Made by a program: the position numbers and the translations under genes. Below are positions 14,845 through 17,562 of a DNA stretch of 17,562 nucleotides, one piece after another. The notes beneath the pieces were generated by a model that made no database searches, was not told the origin of the DNA, and saw only the letters and a program-made list of their open reading frames with translations. The number at the start of each line of letters is the position of its first letter. Position 1 is the stretch's first letter. The stretch covers positions 1 through 17,562 of the forward strand of contig JAIXZF010000162.1 in NCBI GenBank assembly GCA_027489835.1, given 5' to 3'. The stretch comes from Hyphomicrobiales bacterium. Lineage in GTDB: Bacteria; Pseudomonadota; Alphaproteobacteria; Rhizobiales; Beijerinckiaceae.

Positions 14845-14900
14845 GAACCGCCCGGCTCACACAGGGCTGCCGTGGCGGTTCTTTCATTGGCTCGACCAAT
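14845..14900 (+). promoter_or_regulatory. Structured mRNA leader of rpmI
   Basis: GAACCGCC (14845-14852) pairs with GGCGGTTC (14874-14881). After a single bulged T (14873), four more pairs follow (14853-14856 with 14869-14872), giving a 12-base stem. A second hairpin is ATTGG (14886-14890) with CCAAT (14896-14900). The rpmI ribosome binding site follows about 35 bases later. L20 is known to repress its own operon by binding leader RNA in E. coli and Bacillus; a similar role here is an inference. The first hairpin is followed only by TTT, so it is a poor terminator. Confidence 0.45.
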
Positions 14901-14941
14901 ATCCAAGAAGCGGCCGTCAAGGCTGCACACAGGAGCTGAAA

Positions 14942-15142
14942 ATGCCCAAGCTGAAGACCCATTCGGGTTCGAAGAAACGCTTCAAGATCACGGCCAACGG
15001 CGGGGTGAAGTACACCCAGTCGGGCAAGCGCCACGGCATGATCAAGCGGACGACCAAGCAGATCCGTGAGCACCGCGGCACCGCCGTGCTGTTCAAGAGC
15101 GATGGTGACAACATCATCAAGTATCGTCTGCCCAACGGCTGA
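14942..15142 (+). CDS. rpmI: 50S ribosomal protein L35
   Basis: A 66-residue basic protein of the large ribosomal subunit. MPKLKTHSGSKKRFKIT and KYTQSGKRHGM are typical of L35. An AGGAGC ribosome binding site lies just before the ATG at 14942. The same frame is open upstream to 14648, but that part is repeat-like and follows no ribosome binding site, so it is not coding. rplT follows after 43 bases in the same operon. infC and pheS, frequent neighbours of rpmI-rplT, are not adjacent here. Confidence 0.97.
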   Translation: MPKLKTHSGSKKRFKITANGGVKYTQSGKRHGMIKRTTKQIREHRGTAVLFKSDGDNIIKYRLPNG

Positions 15143-15185
15143 GCCCCAAGCCTCGCCGCCGTCCGATCACTGAAGGAGTTTCATC

Positions 15186-15551
15186 ATGTCCCGCGTCAAA
15201 CGTGGCGTCACATCGCACGCCAAGCACAAGAAGACCCTGAAGGCCGCCAAGGGCTTTTTCGGCCGCCGCAAGAACACGATCCGCACCGCGAAGGCGGCCG
15301 TCGATCGTTCGATGCAGTACGCCACCCGCGACCGCAAGAACAAGAAGCGCGTCTTCCGCGCGCTTTGGATCCAGCGCCTCAACGCCGCCGTGCGCGAGCA
15401 TGGCCTGACCTACTCGAAGTTCATCGGCGCGCTGTCGAATGCCGGCATCGAGATGGACCGCAAGGCCATGGCCGACATCGCGATGAACGAGCCAGCCGCG
15501 TTCGCCGCCATCGTGGAGCAGGCCAAGGCGCATCTGCCCGCCGCCGCCTGA
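15186..15551 (+). CDS. rplT: 50S ribosomal protein L20
   Basis: A 121-residue rRNA-binding protein needed for early assembly of the large subunit. The N-terminal basic extension (MSRVKRGVTSHAKHKKTLKA) and the globular part with YATRDRKNKKRVFRALWIQR and RLNAAVREHGLTYSKFI are highly typical, and the length is normal. A GAAGGAG site precedes the ATG. It is the last gene of the rpmI-rplT transcript, ended by the hairpin at 15576-15603. L20 is the usual repressor of this operon in other bacteria. Confidence 0.98.
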   Translation: MSRVKRGVTSHAKHKKTLKAAKGFFGRRKNTIRTAKAAVDRSMQYATRDRKNKKRVFRALWIQRLNAAVREHGLTYSKFIGALSNAGIEMDRKAMADIAMNEPAAFAAIVEQAKAHLPAAA

Positions 15552-15575
15552 TCTCGGGCGCATCCAACCAGCTTG

Positions 15576-15603
15576 AAACGGCGGGCCGCGAGGTCCGCCG
15601 TTT
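15576..15603 (+). terminator. Hairpin terminator after rplT
   Basis: AAACGGCGG (15576-15584) and CCGCCGTTT (15595-15603) form a perfect nine-base stem. After a G/T pair, CC and GG close a GCGA tetraloop, so the whole element is one compact 12-step hairpin. It begins 24 bases after the rplT stop. The T-run is only the three bases inside the stem. The strand-symmetric A/T ends would allow some function in both directions. Confidence 0.65.
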
Positions 15604-15645
15604 GGCGTTCGGGGGCATGGCTCGGCCGGCCCGGCGGGATGGCGC

Positions 15646-15674
15646 TTGACGCAGCGCAGCAAAGGGCCCATATG
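15646..15674 (+). promoter_or_regulatory. Predicted promoter of the DEAD-box helicase gene
   Basis: TTGACG (15646-15651) and CATATG (15669-15674) are exactly 17 bases apart, the best sigma-70-type promoter in the window. Transcription would start near 15681, leaving a leader of about 167 bases before the ATG at 15848. I see no convincing gene in the gap 15552-15847; a 70-codon frame there has no ribosome binding site or family look. Confidence 0.6.
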
Positions 15675-15847
15675 CCGGCCATGGCCCGCGATCGTCGCGT
15701 GGCTCTGGCTCGCACTCAGACGCCCGGCGCTTCTCCGAATGGGAAGACGCTCAAGATGCGAGTTCACCGGGGCGTGACCGTCTGATCCGCCCCCCGCCGA
15801 CTGCACGCAAAGACGTTGCCGCGGCCGACAAGAAAGCACTTTTCCTA

Positions 15848-17557
15848 ATGACAGTCTCGTTCGCGGAGTTCGGCCTTGCCGCTCCGCTCAACCGTGCGCT
15901 CGAAGGCGCAGGGTATTCCGTGCCGACGCCGATCCAGGCGCAGGCCATCCCCCATCTGATGCTCGGCCGCGACATGCTGGGCCTCGCCCAGACCGGCACC
16001 GGCAAGACCGCGGCCTTCGTGCTGCCGATCCTGCAGGCGCTGCGCTCGGCCGGCTCGAAGCCCGACCCGCACACCACCCGCGCGCTGATCCTCGCCCCGA
16101 CGCGCGAACTCGCCATCCAGATCCATGAATCGGTGAAGACGCTCGCCAAGGGCCAGCATTTCGCCCATGCCTGCGTCTTCGGCGGCGTCAGCATCAACCC
16201 GCAGATCGACGCGCTCCGCAAGGGCCTCGACATCCTGATCGCGACGCCCGGCCGGCTGGTCGACCTGATCCAGCAGAAGCAGTGCAAGCTGTCGTCCGTG
16301 CAGTACTTCGTGCTCGACGAAGCCGACCGCATGCTCGACATGGGCTTCATCCGCGACATCAAGCGCATCCTCGCGCTGCTGCCGACCCAGCGCCAGTCCA
16401 TGCTGTTCTCGGCCACCATGCCCGAGAGCATCGGCGACATCGCCGCCAAGCTGCTCAAGGACCCGATCACGGTCGAGGTCAGGCCCGAGGCCGTGCCGAT
16501 GGAGCGCATCGCGCAGCATCTCGTCCACCTGCCCATGCAGGCCAAGAAGGAAGCGCTGCTCAAGCTGCTCTCCGCCCGTGACGTGACGCGCGCCATGGTC
16601 TTCGCCCGCACCAAGCACGGCGCGAACCGGCTCAGCGCGTATCTCGAAGAGTACGGCCTCGACGCCGTCGTCATCCACGGCAACAAGAGCCAGGGCGCGC
16701 GCCAGAAGGCGCTGGCCCAGTTCAAGGCCGGCGAGGCCAAGATCCTGGTCGCCACCGACATCGCGGCACGCGGCATCGACGTCTCCGACGTCAGCCACGT
16801 CATCAACGCCGAGCTGCCGGACGAGCCTGAATCCTACGTGCACCGCATCGGCCGCACGGCCCGCGCCGGCAAGGTCGGCATCTCGATCACGCTGTGCTCG
16901 CCCGACGAGCGCGACAAGCTCAAGGCTGTCGAGCGGCTGATCAAGCGCGCCATCCCCGTCATGGTCATCGAAGGCCTCGACCTCAGCAAAGCCGCGGCCG
17001 GCGGCCAGCGCATCTCCGACGAGCGCGAGGAACGTGGCGGCCGCCGTGGTGGTCGCGGCGCCCCGCGCCGTGAGGACACCGCCCGCGTCGGTCGGCGCGG
17101 CGAGGAGCGCGGCGCACCGCGCGCCGAGCGCCCCGCCCGTGCCGATGGCCCTGCCCGCGGCCCGCGCCGCGAGGAAGGCCGCAATCCCGAGCGCGAGGTC
17201 CGCAGCGAGGCGCCCTGGAGCAACCAGCCTGCCGGCGAACGTGAGGTGCGGCGCGAGCCGCGCCGCGACGACGCCCGCCGCAGCGAAGCTCCGCGCCCTG
17301 CCCGCAGCGACGACAGGCCGAGCAACCAGGCGCCGCGCCGCGACGACCGCCAGCGTGACGAGCGCCCGCGCGCTGCGCAGCCGGTCCGCGCCGGCGACGC
17401 CGCGGGCTTCCGCGACGCGCCCCGCTCCGAGCGCGGTGAGCGCGGCAGCTTCCTGCCCCGCTTCCTCGACAATGGCGGCGACAAGGCCCCGCGCCGCGAC
17501 GACGCCAGGCCTCCGCGCCCGGCGGGCAACCGCGGCGGCGGACGCCGCTTCGCCTGA
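15848..17557 (+). CDS. DEAD-box ATP-dependent RNA helicase (RhlE-like)
   Basis: A 569-residue cytosolic RNA helicase that unwinds short RNA duplexes in ribosome assembly or mRNA decay. All core motifs are present: Q motif with Phe5 and TPIQ (27-30), motif I AQTGTGKT (47-54), PTREL (84-88), TPGR (133-136), DEAD (157-160), SAT (188-190), ATDIAARGIDV (302-312) and HRIGRTARAG (332-341). The core layout fits the RhlE group. The tail (about 385-569) is low-complexity, rich in Arg, Asp, Glu, Pro and Gly, with three copies of APRR(E/D)D (405-410, 495-500, 547-552) and an RG-rich end. Such tails bind RNA and can drive condensate formation. The TTTCCTA before the ATG is a weak ribosome site. A strong promoter and long leader suggest RNA-level control. 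Confidence 0.96.
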   Translation: MTVSFAEFGLAAPLNRALEGAGYSVPTPIQAQAIPHLMLGRDMLGLAQTGTGKTAAFVLPILQALRSAGSKPDPHTTRALILAPTRELAIQIHESVKTLAKGQHFAHACVFGGVSINPQIDALRKGLDILIATPGRLVDLIQQKQCKLSSVQYFVLDEADRMLDMGFIRDIKRILALLPTQRQSMLFSATMPESIGDIAAKLLKDPITVEVRPEAVPMERIAQHLVHLPMQAKKEALLKLLSARDVTRAMVFARTKHGANRLSAYLEEYGLDAVVIHGNKSQGARQKALAQFKAGEAKILVATDIAARGIDVSDVSHVINAELPDEPESYVHRIGRTARAGKVGISITLCSPDERDKLKAVERLIKRAIPVMVIEGLDLSKAAAGGQRISDEREERGGRRGGRGAPRREDTARVGRRGEERGAPRAERPARADGPARGPRREEGRNPEREVRSEAPWSNQPAGEREVRREPRRDDARRSEAPRPARSDDRPSNQAPRRDDRQRDERPRAAQPVRAGDAAGFRDAPRSERGERGSFLPRFLDNGGDKAPRRDDARPPRPAGNRGGGRRFA

Positions 17558-17562
17558 GCGAG

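Noticed and set aside
14648..14941. In-frame 98-codon N-terminal extension of rpmI
   Set aside because: L35 starts at MPKLKTHSG with a good ribosome binding site at 14942. The extension reads like translated intergenic repeat and has no conserved features.
15573..15785. 70-codon plus-strand frame between rplT and the helicase gene
   Set aside because: It begins in the rplT terminator hairpin and spans the predicted helicase promoter, with no ribosome binding site or family resemblance.
1..17562. Search for tRNA genes, CRISPR arrays, insertion sequences and transposase genes
   Set aside because: I saw no cloverleaf with TTCGA-type T-loop, no regularly spaced repeats and no transposase motif in the gaps. 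Short or degenerate cases could be missed by eye.

Overview
The window is GC-rich chromosomal DNA, almost certainly from an alphaproteobacterium of the order Hyphomicrobiales (Rhizobiales); the genus cannot be fixed from sequence alone. The order-level call rests on a TIGR02301-type secreted protein translationally coupled to a Nudix gene, an RT0821/Lpp0805-type surface protein next to pdxH and a zinc-finger-less DnaJ protein, an alphaproteobacterial-type FabI, and overall codon use.

Left block, minus strand (1-5707). Two runs of genes are read leftwards. The first is pdxH, a short-chain dehydrogenase, a Nudix hydrolase and a TIGR02301 protein, tightly packed and partly overlapping. The second is a small unknown protein, pheS, an AT-rich unknown gene wedged between the synthetase genes, and the first half of pheT (cut by the window edge). 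A terminator-like hairpin with six U residues lies directly before the pheS start and looks like an attenuator. An exact DnaA-box 9-mer and paired TTAA motifs lie in the gap between the two runs.

Middle block, plus strand (5820-8905). A small surface protein, a DnaJ-family chaperone, fabI (enoyl-ACP reductase, with a good promoter) and a histidine phosphatase: ordinary housekeeping genes.

Centre of interest (8906-13222). A single 1346-residue membrane-bound non-ribosomal peptide synthetase of the Pls/PosA type has an adenylation domain, a carrier domain, then three repeats of two membrane segments plus a left-handed beta-helix domain, with no condensation or thioesterase domain. Enzymes of this type make homopolymers of basic amino acids such as epsilon-poly-lysine. 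Its leader carries an operator-like inverted repeat, a 19-codon reading frame with a good ribosome binding site, and a hairpin with a U-run just before the main start codon, so regulated expression is likely. No tailoring, export, immunity or phosphopantetheinyl transferase gene is beside it.

Right block (13223-17562). A dihydroorotase gene on the minus strand converges on the synthetase; one palindrome covers both stop codons. A 366-base gap then holds repeat-like palindromes, a promoter and a structured leader for rpmI-rplT (ribosomal proteins L35 and L20), followed by a terminator. Last comes a DEAD-box RNA helicase with a strong promoter, a leader of about 170 bases and a long Arg/Asp/Gly-rich tail. 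rpmI-rplT, often found directly before pheST, are here about 12 kb away and on the opposite strand, so the locus has been rearranged.
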